Below, piece after piece: positions 1-5,867 of a DNA stretch of 6,419 bases (its first letter is position 1; each line of letters starts with the position of its first letter). The position numbers and the translations under genes are program-made. The DNA is from an uncultured Clostridia bacterium (GTDB lineage: Bacteria > Bacillota > Clostridia > Peptostreptococcales > Anaerovoracaceae): the NCBI GenBank assembly GCA_934277495.1, contig CAKQUI010000117.1, positions 1-6,419 on the forward strand. The letters run 5' to 3'. Under the pieces are notes generated by a model. That model was given only the letters and a program-made list of their open reading frames with translations, did no database searches and was not told the DNA's origin.

Positions 1-5
1 GCCAT
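1..5 (-). CDS. Start of the next gene of the tig operon, probably clpP (5' end only)
   Basis: Read on the minus strand, an ATG at 5-3 is followed by GC, so the protein begins Met-Ala or another residue with a GCN codon. The ATG lies 7 bases after a perfect AAGGAGGT. It is 44 bases downstream of the tig stop on the same strand with no terminator between, so the two are almost certainly co-transcribed. In many Firmicutes tig is followed by clpP and clpX, encoding the ClpXP protease, so clpP is the most likely identity. That is inference from gene order alone, since only one codon and two bases are visible. Confidence 0.6.
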
Positions 6-12
6 GATCCGG

Positions 13-20
13 ACCTCCTT
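13..20 (-). promoter_or_regulatory. Shine-Dalgarno of the gene downstream of tig
   Basis: The minus strand reads AAGGAGGT, fully complementary to the 16S rRNA 3' end, with a 7-base spacer to the ATG at 5-3. It is stronger than most ribosome binding sites in this window. It is the main evidence that a real gene starts at the left edge. Confidence 0.8.
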
Positions 21-49
21 CTGATCAATATAAATTTATTCACGCAGTT

Positions 50-1333
50 TTATTTTTTTACAGCATTGTCATACATGAACTCAACTGCTTTTCTGATCTT
101 GATGTCGCCTGCGATGACGCCGACATTCTCAACACCGATCATTTCTCTGAGCTTGTCGACTTCAAGACCGTACTGTTTAGCCATCTTTTCGAGTTCTGCC
201 GAGATCTCTTCATCTGTAACTTCAAAGTCTTCCTGCTCTGCAACTGCAGTAACCAGCATTCTTGTCTTTGTCTTCTTGAAAGCATCGTCTCTGAGTTCTT
301 TTCTGAAATCAGCCGGATCTGCTCCTACATACTTGAAATATGACTGGAGATCCATGCCCTGACCTCTGAGCTGCTGATCGAATTCTGACATCATGTTGTC
401 GATCTCGCTTTCTACCATTACTTCCGGTACATCGATATCGTTTGCATTGAAAACAGCTTCGATGACATTGTTCTTCATCTTGTTTTCAGCTTTTACTGCT
501 GCAGCCTTTTCCAGCTGTTCTCTCAGATCTGCCTTGTATTCGTCAAGAGTATCGAATTCACTTACGTCTTTTACGAATTCATCATTGATCTCAGGGATCT
601 CCTGCTCTTTTACCTCATGTACTTTGCACTTGAAGACAGCTTCTTTGCCTGCAAGATCTTCAGCATGATATTCTTCAGGGAAAGTGACTTTGACGTCTTT
701 CTCTTCTCCATTGCTGACACCAACAAGCTGCTCTTCAAATCCAGGGATGAATGTGCCTGAACCCAGCTTCAGCGGCTGTCTTTCAGCGGTTCCTCCATCG
801 AACTTCGTATCGCCTACCCAGCCCTCATAATCGATCAGGACTGTATCGCCTTCTTTGGCAGGTCTGTCTACAGCTACCATTCTTGAATTTCTCGATGCGA
901 TATTTTCAAGTTCTTTTTCAACATCTTCATCAGTCACTTCGGAGCTTACTTTTTCGATCTCTACGCCTTTGTAATCCTTGACTTCCACTTCAGGATAGCA
1001 TGTTACTGTGATAGTAACTGTAAAGCCTTCGCCTTTCTTTACCTGGCTGAACTCTGCTTTCGGCTGATCGATGACTCTGAGTTCCAGCTCGTCAAGCGCT
1101 ACCGGATAGTTCATTGAGAAAAGATTGTCGATAGCTTCTTCAAAGAAGATGCCTTCGCCGTATTTCTTTTCGATTATGCTTCTCGGTGCTTTGCCCTTTC
1201 TGAATCCGTCTACCTCGAATTTATCCTTCTGTGCCTGATATGCTTTGATAATAGCATTTTCAAATTCTTCGGCAGAAAACTCCATAGTGAATTTTGCATC
1301 GTTGTTTTCTTTTGAAATAAATGTTGATTTCAT
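50..1333 (-). CDS. tig: Trigger factor (ribosome-associated chaperone and peptidyl-prolyl isomerase)
   Basis: Trigger factor binds the ribosome at the peptide exit tunnel and shelters nascent chains in the cytosol. The 427 residues match the usual family length (about 425-450), and the three domains are in order. The N-terminal ribosome-binding domain carries the signature GFRKGKAP at residues 43-50. The FKBP-type isomerase domain lies at about 155-245, with EGDTVLIDYEG at 161-171 and GSGTFIPGFE at 191-200. The helical, charged C-terminal chaperone domain runs from about 250 to 427. The ATG at 1333-1331 follows AGGAGG (1349-1344) with a 10-base spacer. A sigma-A type promoter lies upstream, and a further gene, probably clpP, follows 44 bases downstream. 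Nothing is truncated or missing. Identity is secure from the motif and domain layout. Confidence 0.97.
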   Translation of the reverse strand: MKSTFISKENNDAKFTMEFSAEEFENAIIKAYQAQKDKFEVDGFRKGKAPRSIIEKKYGEGIFFEEAIDNLFSMNYPVALDELELRVIDQPKAEFSQVKKGEGFTVTITVTCYPEVEVKDYKGVEIEKVSSEVTDEDVEKELENIASRNSRMVAVDRPAKEGDTVLIDYEGWVGDTKFDGGTAERQPLKLGSGTFIPGFEEQLVGVSNGEEKDVKVTFPEEYHAEDLAGKEAVFKCKVHEVKEQEIPEINDEFVKDVSEFDTLDEYKADLREQLEKAAAVKAENKMKNNVIEAVFNANDIDVPEVMVESEIDNMMSEFDQQLRGQGMDLQSYFKYVGADPADFRKELRDDAFKKTKTRMLVTAVAEQEDFEVTDEEISAELEKMAKQYGLEVDKLREMIGVENVGVIAGDIKIRKAVEFMYDNAVKK

Positions 1334-1343
1334 GAATATATAT

Positions 1344-1349
1344 CCTCCT
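1344..1349 (-). promoter_or_regulatory. Shine-Dalgarno of tig
   Basis: AGGAGG on the minus strand, 10 bases before the tig ATG. It supports the chosen start, which also matches the usual N-terminus of the family. Confidence 0.75.
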
Positions 1350-1374
1350 CGATTATAAACACATAGTTCATAAT

Positions 1375-1403
1375 ATTATACATCTTTTATATAAAAAAGT
1401 AAA
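1375..1403 (-). promoter_or_regulatory. Predicted sigma-A promoter of tig
   Basis: On the minus strand a -35 box TTTACT (1403-1398, four of six consensus bases) and a perfect -10 box TATAAT (1380-1375) are separated by 17 bases. Transcription should start near 1368, giving a leader of about 35 bases before the tig ATG. A second TATAAT at 1357-1352 is too close to the ribosome binding site to be useful. Confidence 0.6.
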
Positions 1404-1411
1404 TACGAACC

Positions 1412-1440
1412 TTGACAATATTTTTTTGCAGTAACATAAT
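1412..1440 (+). promoter_or_regulatory. Predicted sigma-A promoter of the methyltransferase gene
   Basis: A perfect -35 box TTGACA (1412-1417) is followed after 17 bases by CATAAT (1435-1440, five of six). The region just upstream is AT-rich and could act as an UP element. Transcription should start near 1447, about 29 bases before the ATG. This promoter and that of tig face away from each other, with only 8 bases between their -35 boxes. Confidence 0.75.
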
Positions 1441-1475
1441 GTGTACGAACACTGAATTCAAGGAAAGGAACTGCT

Positions 1476-2051
1476 ATGGAAAACATCATACGAAACACCA
1501 CCGGTTTCGCTATGTATATGATACATGGCTATATACGGCATTCCAGCACAATCGTGGACGCCACATGCGGCAATGGCCACGATACGCTGAGTCTTGCACA
1601 GTGCAGACCAAAACAGATTTTTGCTTTCGATATACAGCAGAAGGCAATCAGCGAAACAGAACAAAGGCTCCGTTCAAACGGCTTCTCTGAAGAACTCGGC
1701 AATGGCAGTATAAAACTCATATGCGACAGCCATGAATATATAGATCATTATATATCCGGTCCTGTGGATATCGCCGTATTCAATCTGGGATACCTGCCCG
1801 GTTCAGACAAGAAATGTATAACTTCAGCTTCATCTACCACATCAGCCGTGAAAAAATGCCTGACGCGGCTTGCGCCCGGAGGTCTTATAAGTATTACCAT
1901 GTACAGCGGTCATACCGGAGGCAGTGAGGAAAAATCTGCGCTGCTTGAAATGGCTTCATCGCTTGATGCTTCAGAATTCCATGTTTCATATGTGCAGATG
2001 CTGAACCAGCACTCGGCTCCGCCCGAACTTCTTCTCATAACAAAGAAATAA
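1476..2051 (+). CDS. mnmM: MnmM/YtqB-type class I SAM-dependent tRNA methyltransferase
   Basis: The 191-residue protein is a single Rossmann-fold methyltransferase domain of the 'rRNA methylase' YtqB family. Motif I is VDATCGNGHDT at 27-37 (SAM binding). The acidic end of strand 2 is FAFDIQ at 49-54, and Asp83 follows in CDSHEY. The motif IV loop NLGYLPGSDK at 103-112 and the later TMYSGHTGG at 141-149 are family hallmarks. The C-terminal NQHSAPPELLLI at 177-188 is also typical. Members from Bacillus subtilis and Staphylococcus aureus (MnmM) methylate 5-aminomethyl-2-thiouridine at the tRNA wobble position, the last step to mnm5s2U. Assigning that activity here rests on family membership. The ATG follows AAGGAA (1465-1470), and the gene has its own strong promoter. 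It is probably monocistronic, since it ends at a hairpin and faces a convergent gene. The older annotation 'rRNA methylase' would be the alternative name. Confidence 0.87.
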   Translation: MENIIRNTTGFAMYMIHGYIRHSSTIVDATCGNGHDTLSLAQCRPKQIFAFDIQQKAISETEQRLRSNGFSEELGNGSIKLICDSHEYIDHYISGPVDIAVFNLGYLPGSDKKCITSASSTTSAVKKCLTRLAPGGLISITMYSGHTGGSEEKSALLEMASSLDASEFHVSYVQMLNQHSAPPELLLITKK

Positions 2052-2065
2052 CATCCGAAACATAA

Positions 2066-2099
2066 AACGGGTATATCTTATGTCAGCGATATACCCGTT
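2066..2099. terminator. Bidirectional hairpin terminator between convergent genes
   Basis: A perfect 12-base inverted repeat, AACGGGTATATC at 2066-2077 and its complement at 2088-2099, encloses a 10-base loop. It lies between the stop of the methyltransferase gene (2051) and the stop of the convergent CYTH gene (2107). T-rich bases follow on the plus strand (CTTTATTTATT) and a shorter TTTTATG on the minus strand. It can therefore serve both genes, though neither U-tract is a clean run. Confidence 0.75.
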
Positions 2100-2106
2100 A
2101 CTTTAT

Positions 2107-2754
2107 TTATTCTGTTATGTCCGGCATATCCCCATCGCCCATGCTGGCTTTGATAAGCTCTACGCCTCTCGCATATTTGCTTTTATTTTCAGCTGCAAGC
2201 TCATATTTGTCTCTGAGCTTTCGTCCTATCTTTATCATTTCGCTTGTTTCGCCAGAGAACAGCTCGATCTCCACCTCAGATATCGGAAGTTCGCCGTAAG
2301 CTGTCACTATCCGGCCCGTATCCACTGAGACTTCAAAAATGCTGCTGCCTGTGTCTATCCTGAAACGCCGTCTGTTGAAACGTGTTTCGACCAGACACTC
2401 CACATCCTTGCCCTCAAGTATCTCCATCAGCTGACGGCCTATCTCGCTTTCACTGAAAACAGAAACATCCGGTTCATCATCCATCACCGGCACATTTATC
2501 TCTTCTCTTGTGTGCAGCCCGCCTTCACAGTGTCCTTTCCACTTGAGAGAAGCCACTATATGCTCACCCTCGCTTCTCACTCTGTAAGCGATTTCATTCT
2601 TTGCAAGATCACATCGTGATGTGTCAAAATACTTCGCATCCAGATAAAGTTCCTCTCTTGAACCTTCTTCTTCGATATCTGAAAAAATATCGTCTTTCCA
2701 GATATCATCAGCAATTGCCATTGCAGGAATCTTATACTTTAATTCAATCTCCAT
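2107..2754 (-). CDS. Stand-alone CYTH domain protein (triphosphate tunnel metalloenzyme family)
   Basis: The 215 residues begin with MEIELK, containing the ExExK signature (Glu2, Glu4, Lys6) that defines the CYTH/triphosphate tunnel superfamily. The other tunnel-lining charges appear in order: YRVR (57-60), SLKWK (69-73), TREE (82-85), ETRFNRRR (123-130), EVSVD (141-145), EVEIEL (160-165) and KSKYARG (191-197). Such proteins hydrolyse triphosphates (tripolyphosphate, thiamine triphosphate) or cyclise ATP, depending on subfamily. The substrate cannot be told from sequence, though inorganic triphosphatase is the commonest activity in bacteria. There is no CHAD domain and no signal peptide, so it is cytosolic. 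The start is fixed by the ExExK motif at the very N-terminus. The ribosome binding site is weak (GAGATGG, 6-base spacer). It follows the crotonase gene on the same strand with a 123-base gap holding a promoter candidate. Confidence 0.88.
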   Translation of the reverse strand: MEIELKYKIPAMAIADDIWKDDIFSDIEEEGSREELYLDAKYFDTSRCDLAKNEIAYRVRSEGEHIVASLKWKGHCEGGLHTREEINVPVMDDEPDVSVFSESEIGRQLMEILEGKDVECLVETRFNRRRFRIDTGSSIFEVSVDTGRIVTAYGELPISEVEIELFSGETSEMIKIGRKLRDKYELAAENKSKYARGVELIKASMGDGDMPDITE

Positions 2755-2809
2755 ACGATACCATCTCTACTATTCTAAATTAATACACTTTAAGAAAATG
2801 TACCATATG

Positions 2810-2838
2810 ATAATATCACTTTATAATATCTAAAGCAA
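2810..2838 (-). promoter_or_regulatory. Candidate promoter of the CYTH gene
   Basis: On the minus strand TTGCTT (2838-2833) and TATTAT (2815-2810) are 17 bases apart, and the -10 box is preceded by TG plus one base, an extended -10. The -35 box matches only three of six positions. Predicted transcription start is near 2803, about 48 bases before the ATG. No convincing terminator separates the crotonase gene from this site, so read-through from that gene is also possible. Confidence 0.45.
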
Positions 2839-2877
2839 GCAAATTTTGCTGACGCATGATTTTTGTAATTATTCAGA

Positions 2878-3651
2878 CTATCTTTTTCTGAATACCGGCG
2901 GTCTTTTTTCGATGAAAGCTCTCATGCCTTCTTTCTGGTCTTCTGTATCAAATGTCTTCCTGAAAACTTTGTTTTCGATTTCTATGGCCGAATCTATGTC
3001 TGTTTCTATGCCTTCATCTACGGCGATCTTTGCATACTTGAGCGCCAGCGGAGCGTTCTTCATTATAGTCTCAGCCAGTTCCAGTGCATCGTCCATGACA
3101 TGACCGTGAGAAGATACTCTGTTAGCAAGACCTATCCTTACAGCTTCACGGGCATCTATCATTTCACCTGTGTAAAGCAGTTCCTTGGCTTTGCTGACAC
3201 CTACTCGTCTTGGAAGCCTCTGCGTTCCTGAAAATCCCGGTATGACACCCAGCTTGACTTCAGGCTGACCGAATTTTGCTTTTTCATCGGCGATTATGAT
3301 GTCACAGCTCATGGCCAGCTCACATCCGCCCCCCAGTGCATATCCGTTCACTGCAGCAATAGTCGGAAATTCAAGCAGCTCTATCCTGCGGAATATACTG
3401 CTGCCGTACCTGCCCCATTCACCTGCCTCCTTTTCGTTGAAATCACTCTGGGTCTTGATGTCTGCACCTGCAACGAAAGCACGTCCTGTACCGGTAATTA
3501 TGAGAACTTCAGCCTCATCATCGTTTTCCAGCAGCCCTACTGCCTCTGAAATCTCCTCCAGCACCTGACGGTTAAGTGCATTGAGCACCGATTCTCTGGA
3601 AATAGTAAGTATTCTTATCTTTTCTTTTTTTTCTAATCTGACAAATTCCAT
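2878..3651 (-). CDS. crt: Crotonase family enoyl-CoA hydratase, Crt-like (3-hydroxybutyryl-CoA dehydratase)
   Basis: The 257-residue protein is a single crotonase domain of normal length that hydrates or dehydrates short enoyl-CoA thioesters, such as crotonyl-CoA and 3-hydroxybutyryl-CoA. Oxyanion-hole residues lie in FVAGADIK (59-66) and in ALGGGCE (Gly108). Both catalytic glutamates of true hydratases are present: Glu111 in GGGCELAMSCD and Glu131 in FGQPEVKLG. FRRIELLE, GFSGTQRLPRRVG and the ending TEDQKEGMRAFIEKR resemble clostridial Crt of butyrate and butanol formation. No hbd, thl or bcd genes adjoin it, so the pathway is unproven and a related short-chain hydratase is possible. The ATG at 3651 is chosen because MEFVRLEKKEK aligns with the usual family N-terminus. 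An ATG at 3663 (four residues longer) is an alternative. The in-frame extension back to TTG at 3720 is ruled out because it contains the promoter. Confidence 0.85.
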   Translation of the reverse strand: MEFVRLEKKEKIRILTISRESVLNALNRQVLEEISEAVGLLENDDEAEVLIITGTGRAFVAGADIKTQSDFNEKEAGEWGRYGSSIFRRIELLEFPTIAAVNGYALGGGCELAMSCDIIIADEKAKFGQPEVKLGVIPGFSGTQRLPRRVGVSKAKELLYTGEMIDAREAVRIGLANRVSSHGHVMDDALELAETIMKNAPLALKYAKIAVDEGIETDIDSAIEIENKVFRKTFDTEDQKEGMRAFIEKRPPVFRKR

Positions 3652-3687
3652 TTTTCTCACCATGTGCCCTTTCTTTTCACTACATAT

Positions 3688-3716
3688 ATTATAGCAGCAT
3701 GACTTCAGTTTTTCAA
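3688..3716 (-). promoter_or_regulatory. Strong predicted sigma-A promoter of the crotonase gene
   Basis: The minus strand carries TTGAAA (3716-3711, five of six), a 17-base spacer and a perfect TATAAT (3693-3688). The -10 box is preceded by TGC, which makes it an extended -10. Transcription should start near 3681, leaving a short leader of about 18 bases to the ATG at 3663 or 30 bases to that at 3651. Confidence 0.75.
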
Positions 3717-3748
3717 TCAATGTGTGATATAACCGTTTACTGACAATT

Positions 3749-3760
3749 AAAAAAATTTTT
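3749..3760. promoter_or_regulatory. A7T5 tract, possible UP element of the purine permease promoter
   Basis: Seven A followed by five T occupy the stretch just upstream of the -35 box at 3768. UP elements that contact the RNA polymerase alpha subunits sit here, and A-tracts also bend DNA. No function is shown by the sequence itself beyond position and composition. Confidence 0.35.
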
Positions 3761-3767
3761 CTTTCAG

Positions 3768-3796
3768 TTGTAAATAATATTCAAAAATAATATAAT
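3768..3796 (+). promoter_or_regulatory. Predicted sigma-A promoter of the purine permease-PRT operon
   Basis: TTGTAA (3768-3773, four of six) and a perfect TATAAT (3791-3796) are separated by 17 bases. The predicted transcription start is near 3803, giving a leader of about 54 bases. It diverges from the crotonase promoter, with about 50 bases between the two -35 boxes. Confidence 0.65.
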
Positions 3797-3803
3797 TGAA
3801 ATT

Positions 3804-3824
3804 GTTGCATTGTTCAGATGCAAC
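3804..3824. promoter_or_regulatory. 21-base dyad at the permease transcription start, possible operator or leader hairpin
   Basis: GTTGCAT (3804-3810) and its exact complement ATGCAAC (3818-3824) surround a 7-base centre. The dyad begins at the predicted +1, where a repressor operator would block transcription. As RNA it would form a 7-bp hairpin. That hairpin can be lengthened by AAATT (3799-3803) pairing with AATTT (3831-3835) across a bulge. A competing small hairpin is possible at 3820-3830 (GCAA, loop CTT, TTGC). Which of these acts, if any, is inference. Confidence 0.5.
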
Positions 3825-3847
3825 TTTTGCAATTTTATTATTTATTT

Positions 3848-3852
3848 GGAGG
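3848..3852 (+). promoter_or_regulatory. Shine-Dalgarno that fixes the permease start
   Basis: GGAGG lies 4 bases before the ATG at 3857 (GGAGGAG in all). The alternative in-frame ATG at 3818 has no such site and falls inside the dyad, so 3857 is preferred. Confidence 0.7.
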
Positions 3853-3856
3853 AGCA

Positions 3857-5212
3857 ATGGAAAAACTATTCAAACTCAAAGAACACAACACCAATGTAAA
3901 AACGGAGATAACAGCCGGTATCACGACTTTCCTGTCGATGGTATATATACTCGCTGTAAATCCGTCCATCCTGTCAGCGTCAGGAATGAACGCTGCGTCA
4001 GTATTCACGGCTACTGCAGTTTCTGCAGCATTTGCCACACTTCTGATGGCATTTCTTGCAAACTACCCTATCGCACTTGCCAGCGGAATGGGACTGAATG
4101 CATATTTTGCCTACACAGTATGCGGTGAGCTTTCAGCTGCCGGCATACAGGACCCATGGAAAGTCGCACTGGCTGCTATCCTTGTGGAAGGTATCGTATT
4201 CGTACTGCTTTCACTGTGCAAGTTCAGAGAAGCGCTTGTAAACAAGATCCCTGCCAATCTCAAGCTTGGTATAACTGCAGGTATTGGCCTGTTCATCACT
4301 TTCGTCGGACTGCAGGGTGCCGGCATCACTATCAACGATGATTCCACGCTCGTCAACCTGGGTTCCATAGGTACTCCGCAGGTGGCTCTGGCATTCATAG
4401 GACTTATGATCCTTGTGATCCTCTATCACTTCAATGTTACAGGATATATCCTCTGGAGCATACTGATCACATGGGGACTCGGTATGCTGGCACAGGCTAT
4501 AGGCTGGTATCAGGTGGATATCGACGCAGGCATATACTCGCTGTTCCCGGATTTCTCATCAGGAATAAAACCTGCTGCACCTACTATGTTCGCTTTTGAT
4601 TTCGGATATGCCGCAGGACACATCATTGATTTTGCAGTGATCGTATTCGCATTCCTGTTCGTGGATCTCTTCGATACCGCAGGAACACTGGTCGGAGTAG
4701 CCAATAAAGCTGAGCTTCTCGATGAAAACGGAGATCTGCCTAAAGCCAGCAGTGCACTGCTCAGTGATGCTGTAGGTACTATAGCCGGTGCATGCCTTGG
4801 TACAAGCACTGTAACAAGCTATGTAGAATCAAGTGCAGGAGCTGCAGCAGGCGGACGTACAGGGCTTACTTCAGTAACTACTGCTGTACTGTTCCTGCTT
4901 TCACTGCTGATCTCTCCTGTATTCCTGGCAATACCGGGATTTGCCACAACGCCTGCACTGGTGTTCGTAGGACTTCTTATGCTCAGTTCTGTAAAAAACA
5001 TGGATTTCTCTGAAGATGCTGCAGGTGCTATAAGCGGATTCATGGCGATCATAATGATGCCTTTCACGTATTCCATTGCAAACGGTATCATGTTTGGTAT
5101 GTTATCATACGTTATCGTAAGGATCTTCACTGGAAAAGTAAAGGATATCCATCCTGTTATGTGGATATCAGCAGGACTGTTCGCTATAAGGATAATCACC
5201 CTTGTAGTCTGA
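3857..5212 (+). CDS. NCS2 family purine permease, AzgA/PbuG-like (guanine/hypoxanthine/adenine)
   Basis: The 451-residue integral membrane protein has many hydrophobic segments along its whole length, as expected for the 14-helix UapA/UraA fold. It imports purine bases with protons across the cytoplasmic membrane. AzgA-branch (COG2252) signatures are clear: TAGITTFLSMVYILAVNP at 19-36, GMGLNAYFAYT at 77-87, FLFVDLFDTAGTLVG at 266-280, GTSTVTSYVESSAGAAAGGRTGL at 315-337 and MPFTYSIANGI at 401-411. Length fits the family (about 430-470). The Shine-Dalgarno at 3848 sets the start, and homologues also begin with a short MEK-F-LKEH-like lead. A purine-type phosphoribosyltransferase gene follows after 41 bases with no terminator, which supports purine salvage. 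Substrate choice between guanine/hypoxanthine (PbuG) and adenine (PbuO/AzgA) cannot be made from sequence. No purine riboswitch precedes it. Confidence 0.92.
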   Translation: MEKLFKLKEHNTNVKTEITAGITTFLSMVYILAVNPSILSASGMNAASVFTATAVSAAFATLLMAFLANYPIALASGMGLNAYFAYTVCGELSAAGIQDPWKVALAAILVEGIVFVLLSLCKFREALVNKIPANLKLGITAGIGLFITFVGLQGAGITINDDSTLVNLGSIGTPQVALAFIGLMILVILYHFNVTGYILWSILITWGLGMLAQAIGWYQVDIDAGIYSLFPDFSSGIKPAAPTMFAFDFGYAAGHIIDFAVIVFAFLFVDLFDTAGTLVGVANKAELLDENGDLPKASSALLSDAVGTIAGACLGTSTVTSYVESSAGAAAGGRTGLTSVTTAVLFLLSLLISPVFLAIPGFATTPALVFVGLLMLSSVKNMDFSEDAAGAISGFMAIIMMPFTYSIANGIMFGMLSYVIVRIFTGKVKDIHPVMWISAGLFAIRIITLVV

Positions 5213-5253
5213 TACATGCCCGGTCATAATAAAAATGAAATGGTGGTATTAAA

Positions 5254-5808
5254 ATGTACTATGAAATGGAAATAGCAGGTCTGAAAAGGAAACTCGAACT
5301 TTTCCCTGTTAACGAAAACCTGAGTATCGCAGCTTTCATCCTATTCGGAGATGTAGAGATAACAAAGGCGGCAGCGGCAGAACTGCTGAAACGTGCACCC
5401 GGATTCGATATCATAATGACAGCCGAAGCTAAGAGCATCCCTCTTGCCTATGAAATGGCTCGTCAGGCAGATATGAACGACTATATCATAGCCAGAAAAG
5501 GCGTCAAGGTTTATATGGAAGACGTGATAACTTCTGATGTTGATTCTATCACGACACAGCATACCCAGACACTGTGCCTTGGCAAAAATGAAGCTGCCCA
5601 TTTAAAAGGCCGCCGTGTGCTTATCGTTGATGATGTTATAAGTACCGGTGCTTCTCTGAGATCCCTTGAAACACTTGTACAAAAAGCCGGCGGTACGGTT
5701 GCCGGAAAGATGGCTGTACTTGCTGAAGGCGATTCAATGAACAGAGATGATATCACAGCACTGGAGCAGCTCCCGCTTTTCAATGCTGACGGTACGATAA
5801 AAGAGTAA
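5254..5808 (+). CDS. apt: Type I phosphoribosyltransferase, probable adenine phosphoribosyltransferase
   Basis: The protein has 184 residues. It should transfer the 5-phosphoribosyl group of PRPP to a purine base, giving the nucleotide and pyrophosphate in the cytosol. The PRPP-binding loop is VLIVDDVISTGAS at 122-134 with the acidic pair Asp126-Asp127. The pyrophosphate loop region is TAEAKSIPLAYEMAR at 56-70, and the flexible loop region YIIARKGVKVYM is at 77-88. Length and the residues around these sites fit clostridial proteins annotated as adenine PRT. However, the motif differs from the VDDLLATGGT of E. coli Apt and the EAKS loop is not the usual EARG, so xanthine or another base is not excluded. 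GGTGG (5242-5246) lies 7 bases before the ATG. It is the second gene of the permease operon and ends at a strong terminator. A base taken up by the permease would be trapped as its nucleotide. Confidence 0.8.
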   Translation: MYYEMEIAGLKRKLELFPVNENLSIAAFILFGDVEITKAAAAELLKRAPGFDIIMTAEAKSIPLAYEMARQADMNDYIIARKGVKVYMEDVITSDVDSITTQHTQTLCLGKNEAAHLKGRRVLIVDDVISTGASLRSLETLVQKAGGTVAGKMAVLAEGDSMNRDDITALEQLPLFNADGTIKE

Positions 5809-5843
5809 AAACAGAAAAGAATATAAAAGACTCGTTGATTTGA

Positions 5844-5862
5844 TCTTACAGCATATGTAAGA
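5844..5862 (+). repeat. Small inverted repeat between the PRT stop and the terminator
   Basis: TCTTACA (5844-5850) and TGTAAGA (5856-5862) form a 7-bp stem with a 5-base loop, 6 bases before the main terminator hairpin. No T-run follows. It could stabilise the 3' end of the transcript or be incidental. Confidence 0.4.
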
Positions 5863-5867
5863 CCATA

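Noticed and set aside
1352..1357. Second minus-strand TATAAT upstream of tig
   Set aside because: Transcription from it would begin inside or after the Shine-Dalgarno, so it could not give a normally translated tig mRNA.
1401..1413. PurR-box-like sequence (resembling AWWWCCGAACWWT)
   Set aside because: It deviates at two positions, including the core CCGAAC, lacks the second inverted box at the normal spacing and stands before genes unrelated to purines.
2832..2858. AT-rich hairpin (AGCAA/TTGCT) after the crotonase gene as a terminator
   Set aside because: The stem is only about five AT-rich pairs with a 3-base loop and no T-run follows on the minus strand, so it is too weak to call.
3797..3856. 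Purine riboswitch upstream of the purine permease
   Set aside because: The predicted leader is only about 54 bases, and I cannot find the three-way junction or the conserved loop sequences of the purine aptamer. The hairpins present are much simpler.
3818..3856. Longer permease reading frame starting at the ATG at 3818
   Set aside because: It has no Shine-Dalgarno, begins within the dyad and adds 13 residues not expected in the family. The ATG at 3857 has GGAGG 4 bases upstream.
4819..5217. A 132-codon open frame on the minus strand opposite the permease
   Set aside because: It lies entirely within the permease coding sequence, its product looks like no known family, and the permease frame has well-conserved motifs across the same bases. 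It is a shadow frame. The same applies to the other antisense or offset frames under tig, the crotonase, the PRT and the methyltransferase.
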